This document shows positions 27,420-40,300 of a DNA stretch of 64,000 nt, in pieces. Under the pieces are notes generated by a model that saw nothing but the letters and a program-made list of their open reading frames with translations, was not told where the DNA came from and searched no databases. How positions within the stretch are numbered: the first letter of the stretch is position 1; every line of letters starts with the position of its first letter. The DNA lies in assembly GCA_036785705.1 (NCBI GenBank), contig JAWUZG010000056.1:11828501-11892500 (forward strand), in the 5' to 3' direction. The translations under genes and the position numbers were made by a program. The stretch comes from Acanthornis magna (lineage: Eukaryota; Chordata; Aves; Passeriformes; Acanthizidae).

Positions 27420-29484
27420 AACAGGGCTTAACACTTTGGGAAAGCAAAATGGGGCCAGAAGCCTTGCAGTGGGCCAACAGGCTGCTAGGGGTGCGGAAAG
27501 CAGAGCTTTGTCTCCAAAAGGTACGTCTCTGCTCATTGATAGGAAGAACAATTTCTGCCATTGTCAGTTGACATTTTATGGTCTGGGTCTGTTCAGGGAG
27601 GTCTGGTGGAGAAGACACCAGTTCTGGTCATAAAAACTTTGCCTCTGTGCTTTTCTCATGCTTTCATGCTTCAATCAGTTTGACACAAGCTCTTTATCTC
27701 AGGGGTGGATTTGGGAGTTTTATGCTGCTGTGTGGTACCTGCCATGTGCAGAAGAAGGCAGGAAGCTTCCTGAGCTGATGTGTGACAGCAGAGTCCTGCA
27801 GGCTGAAATTTGTTCTGGACAGGTGCCAAAGGCTGCTCCAATAACCCCACATAACCTGGTCCTCCACACCAGGGACAGCACAGATGGCCAAACAAGGCCA
27901 CGTGTCCCATATCCGTGGTATAATTCTGTTGCAATCTTTGGGTATTACAAGCCCATCTCCTTGGAGAGATTTCAGCTGCAGTGTTTCAAAGAGCTGTCAT
28001 GACCTCCTAGCAGAGATATTAATATATCCCCTCCCAGCACAACAAGGGTCACCTTGAAGTGGGAACCCAAACCAGCACAGAAACAAGAAATGAAACACAT
28101 ACACCTTAAGTGGGTTGAAGTCACCCAGCCCCTTCTCAAGGCTGTGTGCCACCTGGCGAAGAAAAGTCTTAGAAGGGAGGGATGGACCCAAGCATGGTTG
28201 ATGGCAGCCCCATAAACAACCCCATGAGCACAGCAAGTGTGCCACAGATCCCCTGCACAGTGTCAGTCTTACAGTGGAGTGAATGCTCTTTGCTGCAGCA
28301 GCATCACAGAACAAAAGGCTAGAATATCAAAAGCCAAACATGTGTCCAGAGTAGGGCATCTGGGCTGGCCACCGGTGCTAAAGACTCCTCTCCACCCAAG
28401 GCTGGGTGCAAGTGCAGAAAGATTCTCGAAGCCCTTTGGAGCTTGCTGGGCACCAGACCCTGCCGAGCTCTAGCCTGCAGTGCTGCAGGTCAGGGCACCT
28501 GCCGAAGCACTGAGCCACTGTGCAAAGGGCTCATCTCCAGCTCCATGGCTTTGGTATCGCTACACTGCACTCTGTTGGGCTGTTTGGCTGAATCCCTGCA
28601 TGTGGGATCAATGGGAAAGGGGAAGGAACAGCCACTGGTCCTTGACAGTGAGCTTCACTCTGTGGGTAATCTGTAACCAGAACTACTGCATCCTGCTGGT
28701 GCTGTAATGGTTGTTTGGTAAAGATGTCAAAGATGGGAGACACGGGGAGGAAACACCTTCTCTGTACTCCCAAGATATTGTCCCTTCAGCTCTTGTATTT
28801 TTGGTTATTTTTACTAGATCTGCAGGGTAATTATTTTTCCCCAGTAGTAGCTGTAATTGCTTTCTTAAGAATTAAGCTGGGGGTGACTGCTTCTGTTTGT
28901 TTTTAGAGGACACCCTATATGGAAATGTTCTTTTCCTCCTCTACCTCAGGGCCAGGTTCAGTGATGGGGAAAAATACTGAGAAAAGAGAGGGAGAAAATA
29001 AAAAGCCTGGCTCTTAGCTCCCACACATGCGAGGAGACCCAAGAACCAGGTAGAGCCTTCTTGTGTTGAGTCCTTAAAAGCTTCATTGTGATGTCTTTGC
29101 AAGAACATATTTATTTTGTTTCCTGAGCCGTATGAGCAGGGCATTGTATCTGCTGGATTAAGGCAGCTCTGTGCTACTCGGAGAACTATGAAATCCCTCC
29201 TCTGTCAGGCTGATGTGAAAGGATCCCATTCATCTGGGCACTCCCGCCCAGTGGGGTCTGCTTAGCATTCATCCCAAAGTGCGACAGAGCTCCTACTGCT
29301 GTCTCTGGCTCACGCCGCTCCTTCCCTCCTCTCCCACATCCCCGCTGCCCCACATGTGCCGGCAGCCAAGAAAAGAGAATAGGGAACCTTTGCTCCCTGT
29401 CTGCTCACGGGCGGCTTTCCCCTCATTGCTATGCAGTGGGCATTTGCCCCAGTACCCTACTTCACACCACTAAATGCTCCTGGC

Positions 29485-29562
29485 CCCGCCGAGCGCCAGC
29501 GACGTGCGGCACAGCAGAGCCAAGGGATGTGGGAGGGCAGTGACGACACGTGAATCAGCAGC
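29485..29562. promoter_or_regulatory. Candidate regulatory islet: CpG cluster, E-box, MAF-like site
   Basis: gccgagcgccagcgacgtgc is CpG-dense. About 30 bp on come tgacg (29541-29545), the E-box cacgtg (29547-29552) and tgaatcagca (29551-29560), whose complement tgctgattca resembles a MAF half-site. The combination is suggestive only. Confidence 0.3.
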
Positions 29563-29614
29563 ATCCCTGCCATGGCAGCCAGTGCTGCGGGCTGGGTGGG
29601 AAGGAGGGAAGGGA

Positions 29615-29670
29615 GAGTGTGTCTGAGTGTGTCTGAGTGTGTCTGAGTGTGTCTGAGTGAGTGTGAGTGT
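29615..29670. repeat. Decamer minisatellite, unit gtgtctgagt
   Basis: Four near-perfect 10-bp units followed by degenerate gtgagtgt units. The unit itself looks like a TG-microsatellite derivative. Confidence 0.93.
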
Positions 29671-32600
29671 ACCTATGCCTTCACAGAGGTCAGCCTGTGC
29701 AGGGGATGTGGTGCCTGGAGGGGATGTGGATCAGGGAAGCAGATTGGTGTTGCAGATATGTGGAAGAGATCAAGGTCTTGGTCTGTTTCCGCTTTCTTGT
29801 CCTAGGTTTGCTTTAATGGCAACCGGACATTGAGTTTTGTTCATAGCCTGGATTCCTGATATGAAGCCAGATACTATTTATTTGCTCTAGCTTTTCTTTT
29901 CTAACATCTGTCCAGGGTCTGACCTTTTTTTTTTATTTTGGCAACTACTGGTCAAAGACAGTATTGGGGGAAAATTGTGAAGACAGCTCTTGAGAATTAC
30001 CCATTGTCCAAGCCAGACACTAAGCAATGTTTCCTTCCTTGCTTACGCCTTATTCAGATGAAACTGGACCTTTGCCTGAACATCTGTGCCCAAAAAAACT
30101 CCCCAAACCCTTGTACCTGAGAGATACGGATGACTCTAAGTCAGGCCAGCACATGCAGTATGTAGGACTGAAAGAGCAGCTAACTCTCAGAGCTGTTTCT
30201 CCACATGAGGATGGTCATTTCTGTGTACACATGAATTTACAGCCTTGTCCACCAAAATTTAGTATCGAGAAACAGGTTGGTCAGCTTGGACTGAGCCTTT
30301 AGCTTTCAGGCAGGCTCTGCTCCTGCAGGTCAGCAGTGGCAGATGGAGTTAGAGGCCCAAATTCCAGCCAGGCGCTGGTGTCTCATCCTCTGCCCAGATC
30401 CTGGATGGGATGGGGTATAGAGCATCCTCCAATGGATTGTTTTGTCTCTATGTGTGGCCCCTGCAGCAGAAGGAGGTATCCAAAGTCTCCTTGGGAAACG
30501 GAGAGCCTACCGACAGCAGAGGAAGCCTGCCAAGCCTCACAGTGTGTGGCCATATTGGACCTCAGCTTTGCCCATCAATAACACCATTTATTGTTTTTAG
30601 AGGGAAAAATATACGTTTGTGAGCACAAGATTTCCCAAGCGGACTGCTTCTTTAGAGAGGGGGAGAAAAGGGTCTCTGGCGTGGCTGAAGGCACCACTTT
30701 GCTGCCTTCTGGGCCCCTCCGGAGGCATCACATTTCACTCAGGTTGTCATTTCTGGTTACACTTCCAGCCCTTTCTATTAATGGTAGGCAAGAAACAAGC
30801 GCCCCTTTCTTCCCACCACAGGACTCGCATGGGTGTGCAGGGGGAAGCCAGCCCCTGAAGAAAGGACTACTGAGGAGGGACAATCCCATTGCACCCTCCT
30901 GGTGATGGCTTGGCCACATCCTGCTCGGGGAGAGTGCGCCTGCGAGCCAGGAGCAGCAGAAACTCCGCGTCGATACCTGAGCGCTGACCTCACTGGAGAC
31001 ATGACGCAATCACAGAGCTCGAGAGAGAAAACTCTGGGGACTGGCGGCTTAAACACTGCTGCCTTGTGCCTGGAACAACACTGCCAGTCTTCGAGCTTTG
31101 AGAAGCTCCAGTCTGTTGGCAGGATGCTGCTCAGGGCTCGCCGGAGGCTGTGGGGCTCAGGGAGGCCAAGCGCCAGCTCTGGTGGGAGCCCCAGACTCCA
31201 CCGATGCCTCTGCCTCTCCCAATTGTCTCCCCAAAGCAGTGAGCAGGGGCTTGTGCTGTCCAGACATTTGGTGTTTTCAGTGGTGTGTTTTACAGGACCA
31301 GGTGTTGAATGCAACAGAATTAATATCTGCCACTTCCACATGGTGTTGTGTCTCTCTTTCCTCCTTCTTTGCTCCCATATCCATCACAATTCCCCTGCAA
31401 TCAATGCAGTCACATCCAAGGAGATAAAAGCAACCTGTGGGTGTTTGAACATGTGCTTTATACATTGATATGTGACTTCTGTGTGTCACCGCTGGCTGTC
31501 ACTGTATCACCTGGGGCCAGCACACAACCTCAGTGCCACCAGTTCCCTTAAACCCTAATCACACTTTTTTGGTGACGCTCCATGGGTTCATAAGAGTGGG
31601 ATCAGGTTCACTGGCAGGCCTGCCCAGCCCCCATGGGAAGGAGAATATAGCTCCAGATACAAAGATGGTGAATTTCTTCCTGAGGAGAAGATAAAATCTA
31701 TATATTCAAGAAGACTTCTTCCAGAAAAAAAGAGGTCAAGAAATAAAGGGCTTCATCATGCTATAAAAGACAGCAGTCTCATGACAGCTCGTTTCATGTG
31801 GCATTTTCCAAATAGAAGCCAGCTCTCTCTACAAATGGGTTTTCCTGAGAAATTCCTACACTAATGTGTACAATCTGACTGTGGAAAGGGTGTTATGCAT
31901 CCTCTTGGGGCCTCATCCAGCATGGGTGTGAATCTGTCACTGTTCCCTGGGGCTCATCATCTCCAGAAGGAAAAGTTCAGGCTTCTGCACGCTCTGTGCA
32001 TCAGCCGAGCTGTGCTGGCCAAGCTTCATACACGTACGGTGGGGAGCTAAGCATGCAAACCACAGCAGATATACTTCCTGAGTGTAATTTGTGCCTCAAA
32101 ATCAGCAACCTTGCTTCTAAACATTGCCAGACTCCTGTTCCTCCGGCCACAGGTGTGACCCAGCTAGAGAAGAGGATTTAAATGGTACCAAGTGCAGAAG
32201 CAGTGCTCCATCCAGCAGGACAGGCTCAGAGATAAAGGTCCTGATGTGGTTCTAGTTCTTACGTTTGGATCTTTGGGCTGCAGGCTGGGAGGATCAAAGA
32301 GTGTCAGGAGCACAGGCTTCTGGCTGTGTTAGTCAGCTCCAAGTCTACTGAGTGATCCACTGCTTTAGCTGGCAGGCGTGAGCCTCAGCAGGGAGCACCG
32401 TGCCTGGGACTGACCACCCAGCCAGGATCAGGTGCGATGCAAATGCTGACTGGCATTCGGAGGAGCGGACTCCAGCGGAGATTCTTTAGTCACTGCATGA
32501 TTCACACATTGGCAACTGTGAATCTGTCCTGCCTTGTGTGATCTGAGGCAGTCTGCTGTCCCTTGTCATCACAGGAAAGCTGGGCTGGGAGACAGAGCAG

Positions 32601-35600
32601 CTCAGAAGGGGACTTAGAGACTGAAAGTCTTTGATGAGAGAAAAGAAACATCCAAATGACACTTTTCTTAGTAATTTTTGCTAATTATAAAGCCATTGAC
32701 TGCTATTCCCAAAGCCTCCCTGCATGAGGGAGCTTAATCACCGATGACAATTTTTTGGCATTTTTCAGACTTGTCACTGACAAGAACACACAGCAGACGC
32801 TCCACCCAATGGCAACATCTGCCTCGACAAAATGAAGGCTCCATGTTAGTCTCAGCTCCACCACTCACTCTGTCAAATTCTCTGTTTGCCCCACTTGTCA
32901 CAGCACGATGTTAGCTCAAGGTAGCTACTGGTCTCAGTTGTTTACAGAGCATCCTTCTCACAAACAACACAAACATCAACTCCTTCCAAAAGTCTCTTTG
33001 TGGCCTGCAGAGCCCAGGAGAGGAACAGACAAGAGCCCATTTGTGGGCTGTGCTATACTGATTGGACATTTGGCTTTCTAAACTCCTCAGTTTTGTTCGT
33101 GGAGCCTCCTGAACACCTTTGACACTGTCGTTTTGGATAGGGAGACTCTGTAGACAAATTTCATCCCTAAGATAAAACCAGGCAAGAAACAGTGAACAGG
33201 GAAAAGAAGGACTGGCCTGTGGGAACCTGGGGCAAGCTGTGCCTCACCTCGCCAGACCTAGGGCCAGTTTAAAGCTTCACCCGATGGTCGCAGCCAGCCA
33301 GCCCTTTCAGCCAGACGTGGGAGCAGTCTCACTGCGAGCCAAGTCTCCTGTGCTGAACGTTCAAAGGCCCTGGCTAAGCCCCTTCCCTCTCCAGACATAA
33401 TCCTAATTGCCAATGCTTGGCAGCCACTCCGTCATGAGCAATAAGGGAAATTCATATTTTGTGTTTTAAATGTGTTTATTAGCCAAGAAGTTATCACCTG
33501 AAAGTGGACGCTAGGGCATGTCCAGAAAACTCTTTCCCTAAGGTTCCCACCAACAATGTAGGCACTGTAAGGCCTCATGGCAGCTTGGTACCACCTCCAG
33601 GGCTGCTAAAGCTGTGCGGGAGCCTAACGAAATCCAAGGGTCCTTTTTTTAATGTCACAGAGCAACTTTTTGAATTACTAACTCAGAAGGAAGGTTTTTT
33701 GAAAAGCTTTACGGTCACTGGAGGAAATTTGTGAGTTGCAGTGTGTGGCTATTTGATGATGGAGAGCACGTAAAACGTCCTCTTGGGACGAGGCTGGCAC
33801 GCCGGCTCTTTATGCCTGTGACCTAGTGCACATTCACGCTCTGGTCTTGGAGTGTGAATATCCCACTCATCTGACTTCTCCACACCCCCAGCTAATTACA
33901 ACTCTGCATTTCCTTAAAGAACCCCAGGTGCAAACATACAGATTAGGGGCGGTTACAGGAATAGGTTGGTTGGCTTGCAGAGCTAGAAGGTTATTGTTGT
34001 TTCCACAGGGATTTTACACAGTGTGCATGTGTCTGTCCATACATATATTTATATTTCAATTATATTTATGTTATTATTTCAATTACAACCATCCATCTCT
34101 TCATAATGCCTGATTTCATTCTGCACTGGATTAAGCCCTGGTTGAATGCCAGCTCTGAAATGGCATGAATGAGTCCTCACAGCATGAGGAACCTTTCATC
34201 ATGAAGTTCTTGAAATAAATGTCACCACCACTCTCATCTCTTTCTCTGAAACCCTCTTTTGCCCCATCCCTCCTTCCTGCTCACTGAGGACACTATGGCA
34301 GTGTACTGACTTGTGAAGAAAGAGACTCTTCTTAGGTACCATACGTGCCCTTCAGCAGGAGGGAGGTTGGGAGCCATCTGTCCCTTGGGATGCTGTGACA
34401 AGGGTCTTGTCTTCCCTGACCAAATAAAAGTAACTGAAACCCATTATGCTCTTCAGCTCCGATGCAGGAGTGAAGACGAGGCATTATGGTTTTTTTGCAA
34501 GGCCAGTTTACCTGAGCCAACCCTTGGCACTATTCACATGTCCCGCTTTGCTGGGATAAACACAGCCTTTTCTTTTTGTTAGAAAAGGCAAGATCACTGA
34601 CTGTCAGGATCATACCTGCCCCACCACTGTGCAGCTGGAATGAAACCTCAATAAAATACATATTTAATTTAAAAACAAAACCAGGCATCAGTTTAGCCAA
34701 CTGCAAACTGTTGAGATGTCTTAAAGACTACATGTGAAACCATCAGATCAGGCCATTCTTGTGATCCAGCACAAGAATTTGGAAGAAAATAACTCTCAGC
34801 TTTCCTCGTGGCCTCTACTATCAACACTGCCCACAGGCGCTTGGGGGTTTTTAGCTGCCATGAGAAGATCTTGTGGGGCACAGAGGGTGAGAGTGTCACA
34901 GCTTTTCCATCTCATCTTGGGGTAGTTTGTATTCTAGGCACATTCTTAGGAAGAAGTGACATCAGGATGCCCAAATGAGGAGCGTGTGAATCAGCATGTG
35001 GAAAGCCACGTCTGAGCAATAATCAAATTCCTGAGGATTCCTATCTTCAGACTTTTCAGATGCACCCATGCCAGGAGGAGGAAGTATAATTCAAAATGAG
35101 ACTGTTTGAAGTCTGCTCTCTAAAGGTCTAGAAACCATTTTACAGCTTCAGTCGCTCTCACATGCTGCAGTTATTGCTTTAGTAAATATATCAACAGGAA
35201 AGAATAAACTACTTTAAAATTAAGGAAATTCCAACAACAGGATGAGCTGCTGCTGGTGAGCACTGGTGGAATGAATGCCAGACTCCTGAGGGCTAGAGTG
35301 ATTCAGGCTTTGCATTCTCATGGTTTGTGATTCCACCAGATTTCCTTGATGCAATTATTTTCTTGCGACTCTGCAGTCTACAAATTCTAAATATAACTTT
35401 GCACATAAAATAATACCCTCATTTCTGAAACAGTTCCTTGCCAAAAGTCTTGCCAAACAGTTGCTTTTTATATTACATTAGTCATGAACTGTGGCTGACA
35501 ACAAGTTCCTCTTTGCAGACCCCTCCCAGAAATCTTGTGGAAAATCCTTTTTTTTTTTTATTTAAATAATTCCATCCTAGCTGAGCATATCAGGCAGGAA

Positions 35601-36158
35601 AACATTAACATTTTCCAGGAGTGGATGATGTCTCATGCTCCCTTTAACAGTTGTTGCTGGTCCTTTAACAGATGTGTGGGAGAGATGCAAGTGACTGAGC
35701 TGGAAAGTAGTGCCATTGCTCAACACCAATAAAGACACGAGGCCAAGCTTTGAAAATAGCTTTTATAGTCTAGGAAGGATGAGGGAGTGAACTTAGGGAT
35801 CTTCTGTGTTAGTTAGTGGCAAGGTGCCGTGCTGAATCTGAGGTTCAGACTCCCACCGTCTCATCCTTTATGTTTTCACAGCTCAGGTGCTGAGCGAGGT
35901 GAAGGTTGTGAAATGATCACAAGATCAAAAGAGTTCTTAGGATTACCCCACCCAGGAATGGAAGAGATATTCAGTGCTGAGAGGTGGAAGAGCCAGGCCT
36001 CTGCCATGGTCAGAGCTGTGGGTATCTGTTTAGGTCAGTGCTAGAGAAACCTTCACCTTCACCTTCATCACCTGATTACACCCATTCCTGCTCCTCAGAA
36101 TGAGGCAGGAGCCAGAACTCCAGCTCTCTCTGCACTTGTCAGAGGAAACAGGCTTAGA
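29671..36158. other. Noncoding desert between the minisatellite and the second CR1
   Basis: Unique sequence. The frame at 30833-31468 (211 codons, plus) shows no domain. A triplicated ttcacc lies at about 36050-36067. No RNA gene is recognised. Confidence 0.55.
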
Positions 36159-36255
36159 TGATGGAATGGAATGGAATAGAATGGAATGGAATGGAGTGAA
36201 ATAGAATAGAAGAATAGAATAGAATAGAATAGAATAGAATAGAATAGAATAGAAT
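36159..36255. repeat. Pentanucleotide array (GGAAT then AGAAT)
   Basis: About 97 bp. It starts as atggaatggaatggaata variants and resolves into nearly pure agaat/gaata units from about 36211. It abuts the 3' terminus of the minus-strand CR1, whose normal tail is an octamer of related sequence, so it probably arose by slippage from that tail. Open frames here encode FYSIL-type repeats only. Confidence 0.9.
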
Positions 36256-36312
36256 ATTTCAGTTGAAAGGGACCTAAAACCACCATCTAGCCCAACTTCC
36301 TTCCTTCGAAGG
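36256..36312 (-). mobile_element. CR1-type 3' end, severely truncated
   Basis: Directly after an AGAAT array comes tttcagttgaaagggaccta and then ccatctagcccaactt, the reverse complement of a common CR1 3' terminal region. Homology fades by about 36312. The element points to the minus strand, so the repeat array at its left is its expanded 3' tail. Confidence 0.7.
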
Positions 36313-37119
36313 GGAAAAGCAAGCCCCTATCTCTCTGCCTTTCCCTGAAAGGGACAACAGCTGCAGCCCTTAGCATATCATTGCTCATAAGCTTGTGCCT
36401 TATACGGACACCAAGACATCTCTGCCTCCCTCCCATTCAGCACCCACCCCATGCCTCACATCATCTCAAAGCCAAGGTAGCGGGATTTGGAGTCAAGCAG
36501 AGAGCAGCACTGAGCAGTAGGGTGTCCACTGCAAACCAGGCTGGAATTTGGTCTTTGTTCCAGCACTGTTAGGAGGAGGAGAAGAGAGAGGAGGTGCAGG
36601 GCGTGGTACCACTGCGATTTTCCTAGAGGCAAAGCCAGTTGAAGTTCACATCCTCCAGCTCCTTGTGCCTCTCTGAAGTGAGGCAGCTGGCTACCCTGCT
36701 CCATTGTGCCAGCTCACGTCTAACTGGGTCAGGGATCTGTGTTTAAAAATAGCCCTTGGGAACAAACACAAGCTTTCTCATGAACCTTGACAGTTTCACT
36801 GATTTTGAGCGCAGAGGAGGTGCTCATCAACAGGAGTTTAAGTGAGGGAAGGAAAAAGCAGGGAGAGCAGAGCCTCTCCTGTCTGATTTTCCACTAAGAC
36901 ATGGATTCAAGCCCAGCCCATGGGAGCACTCGTGCTGTCTCCTGCAGGCAGCTAATCCAGCTAACAGGTAACCCAGCTTTCCTCAGCAAATGCACAGGGA
37001 TCACCAAATCTCAGCCCTGCTCCCGTGGCTTGTGCCTGAACCGCCTGCCAGGGTGGCGTGGGTGGCCAGAGGAGCCTACAAAGCAAGTGCTCGTGTCCTT
37101 GCATGGCTCAGCTGGGTGG

Positions 37120-37335
37120 GTGCAGCTCTTGTGCCGATGCTGCACTGCGGAGCCCATGGAGAGTGGTGGGATGCGACACGGGGCCGGAGCTGCCGTCGCT
37201 ATGGCTGCTCTCCAGGGACCCAAAGAGCACATTCCTTGTCCTTGAACTCCAAAGCGTGCTTATTTTAACCCCGCTCTCCATGGCAACAGAGGCGATGCAA
37301 TGCCGTCTCTGCCTCGCGTTGCCCCCTTGTCGTTC
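37120..37335. promoter_or_regulatory. CpG-rich islet with an RFX-type half-site
   Basis: Roughly fifteen CpG dinucleotides in about 215 bp, well above the surroundings. ccatggcaac at 37278-37287 is a perfect half of the RFX X-box. Open frames here give no recognisable protein. Confidence 0.3.
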
Positions 37336-40300
37336 TCCTGAAGGGTTTGATCAGAGCCAACCACCTGAACCAGGGGCTCATAGCTAAGGCAAGCCTTGCC
37401 CACCCTCCACATCTCCTGGATGAAATTCTTTCAAGAACAGCTTGTTCCTTTTTTGGCCTCGGTATTAGAATTATTAAATCAAACTTGGATAGAGCTCTCG
37501 AAACCTTCCCCCAAGATGCCTTTTAATTAAAGCAGTGGAAAGAAAAGACCAGTCCAAATGTTGTAACTTTTTTAATTAGTGAAACATTTATTTTATTTGC
37601 TAAAAAACAAGATTACCTTTAAGTCCATTAAAATGAGTCCTTCGTTGAAAGGCTTTGCAGTGTGTGAAAGGGAGATTTAAAGGATATTAATAAGAGCTTA
37701 AACATCTTAAACATGCTAAAACAATTGAAGAATGATATTTTTTAATGGAAGAACTTAAATAACCTTTTATTCCCACCACAATGAGTGTGTATGTTTGTGT
37801 GCTGATGCCTTTGAAGTTCACTCCAACAAACATGAACCTGCCTTCATCCAGACCCACCCATTCATTTATCCCTACTGCCATGGGGAACTGTAGCCCTTTC
37901 CCAATAATTCCTGAGTAAAAATGTGTTTCTGGGACAGGAAATGCATGCTAAAATCATGAACACTTCACCTGCAAGTCCTCTTATTTACGGTCCCATGGGC
38001 TATTTATTGCAATGGAGGACTCTGTCTCCTCAGGGATTTTTAGGAAAGGGATTATATAATTTCTATAGAAATTACTTACCATTTTCAGAATCAGTTACTT
38101 TTTACAGATATCAGAGATATAAAAGTAAACAGGTGAATTCCTAGAAGTCCAAGAGGGTGGCAAATGTTCCTTCTTGGACAAACATTTGAGTGTTGTCTGC
38201 TAAAGGGTCTCACTCGTCTTGACTTAGCACAGCAGAGAGTACTCACACAATTTTCTTCCTTGGGAATCCACCCCAGGTTTTAATGAACAATGTTCACAGG
38301 CTCTTCTTAACCTGCTAATTGGGGAATCTACTCAGAGAAGGCAGAGCTTGTGTTCACACAGAGCTAGCAAAACTAACCTGCTGTACCTGTCTCCCCAGAA
38401 GCACCTAATTCCATCAGAGCTTTGCTACTGTGCAGAGACATATTGGCATTAGTTGCCTACACCCCTGGATGTTCATGAAAACCTGTTTTCTTTTTGTTTT
38501 TCTTTTCTTTTGCAGGCATTCTTTTATGGCCTCTTGTTAGTGCACATGGAAGTGCAGAGACCTATGTGTTGCCTGTACATTATAAAAAAGCAACAGAAGG
38601 CTAAAAGGGGTCTCAGGCACCCAAAACAGCTTTTTCATGGTCAGATGATTGAGAGGAAAGGATACTGCTGGAAGTACTGAGACTTCTGACATTGTCAGAA
38701 GTTGCCTGCTCTCGATCAAAACATTTGGCCTGATTTTAGGTGTCTTGATCCCCTAACTCCATTTCCTGTCTTCCCTCAGAGACCATGTCCATCATCATCA
38801 TCTACAGGAGGTTATTTCAGCTTCAGAAGCACTTCCCTGCTTTCCAAACCCAGCAGCAAAAATCAAACCAAGCCAGTCTCAATCCATCCAGCCTGGATAA
38901 AGGGAGCAGCAGTGGAGGGGTCCTGGGGCACATCTCTCAGCATGATACAGCTCTTTCCCTGCAGCCCTCCAGCAAAAAAATAACCCTTCCCCCCACCCTT
39001 CAAAAGACCTATTCCTTGTGATAGTAAAAAAGCACTGATTACTATTAAAAACCCAAACCCTGCAGGAAAGCAGGGAGGGGGAGTTTATGGCCATTGACCT
39101 TTTAACTCAGGTAGGTTTATAAAGAGCTGTCTTTCTGTTGCACCACTGGGATTGTACAAGTTTCTTGGCCATGAATGGGAGCTTTGTAGGATTCTACTGT
39201 GTGGTCATTCACGGGCAATCTGTTGGTCTTTTTAGAGACATTTAATAAAAAAAGAAAATCTATCTAAAATACAGGAGGAGGGGGGTAAGCTGAGTATCAG
39301 CTAGCGGCCCAATCAATGAGTGAATGTGTTTGGGTCTCCTCCCGGAAGAGAAAGCTTGTTTTAGGAATTTAGCCTGGCACTCATGGGGTTCTGTTTGTAT
39401 AGCCCTTTCATTTTAAAAAATACATGTGGGCAAGTAAGAAGAGATGCCTTGGAGCAGGCATGGGGAGAAGAGACAGGGAGGGAAGGGAAAGGGGAACCAA
39501 GGGGGGGAAAAAAGAACAACTGTTAGAATTGAGAAGAGGGGAAGAGTAAGGATGAAGGCAGAACCAATGGTGTGTTCCCATTCTGTGGGCACCACACCAT
39601 TCTCCAGATGATGGAAAGTTGCTCACTGGGATGGAGTAGTGTCCCCCAGGGTTAGGAGAACCCTGGTCCATATGTGGTAGTGCACGATGGTGTGCCAAGG
39701 TAACAACAGCTTAGACTGAACATCCGGACACCAAAAGTCCATCAATCCACATGCTTCATCAGGAATGGCACAATGTGGAGTGAAATTTGGGTTTTTTTTT
39801 TTCTGATTGTATAAGAACAAAGCACAGTGGGGTATTGGGCCAGGACTGGGATGACTGGGCTCTAACACGCTGTAGATACACAGGATGAATACCTTTCAAA
39901 TTTCCCCTGGTACCAATGGAAGAAGAACACTAACTCTGCATTAGCAGTCTCCAATAAACCTGCCTCACCAGTCCAGCCAGCAGCTGTGCTTGACACTGTG
40001 CTTTCCCTTTCAAGCTGTTGCTATGAAAAACTAAAATAAAATCCCCCATTTTTCAATGGTGAGGGAAAACTGCTCTCGTGTGGCACGATAAACCATGCTG
40101 AGCTCCTTATATGACAAAGGCAATGTACGTGCCAGGCTCAACCATTAGCTAAGCTCATTTTCTCCATGTGTGTGTTTTTATACATGTATAATATGGATAA
40201 ATAATTCTTTACCTAGCTCACCAAAATTCTGGTCTGTGTAATTTTCACCTTGCAACATGCAGCTTGTTAAATTCTCTTAATCACCTGTAGGGATCAAAAA

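Larger units (their letters stand above)
15813..29484. other. Noncoding desert, central part
   Basis: No exon is recognised. Besides the listed repeats, there are AT-rich stretches at 17.03-17.20, 24.06-24.21 and 24.71-24.80 kb. A purine-rich run lies at about 21140-21182. Nothing else stands out. Confidence 0.55.

Noticed and set aside
30833..31468. 211-codon plus-strand frame
   Set aside because: No domain; overlapping frames of similar length on the other strand show that stops are merely sparse.
36095..36286. FYSIL-repeat frame
   Set aside because: Translation of the AGAAT pentanucleotide array.
38284..38296. Palindrome tgaaca-a-tgttca as a hormone response element
   Set aside because: The one-base spacer does not fit; it is only a short symmetrical word.
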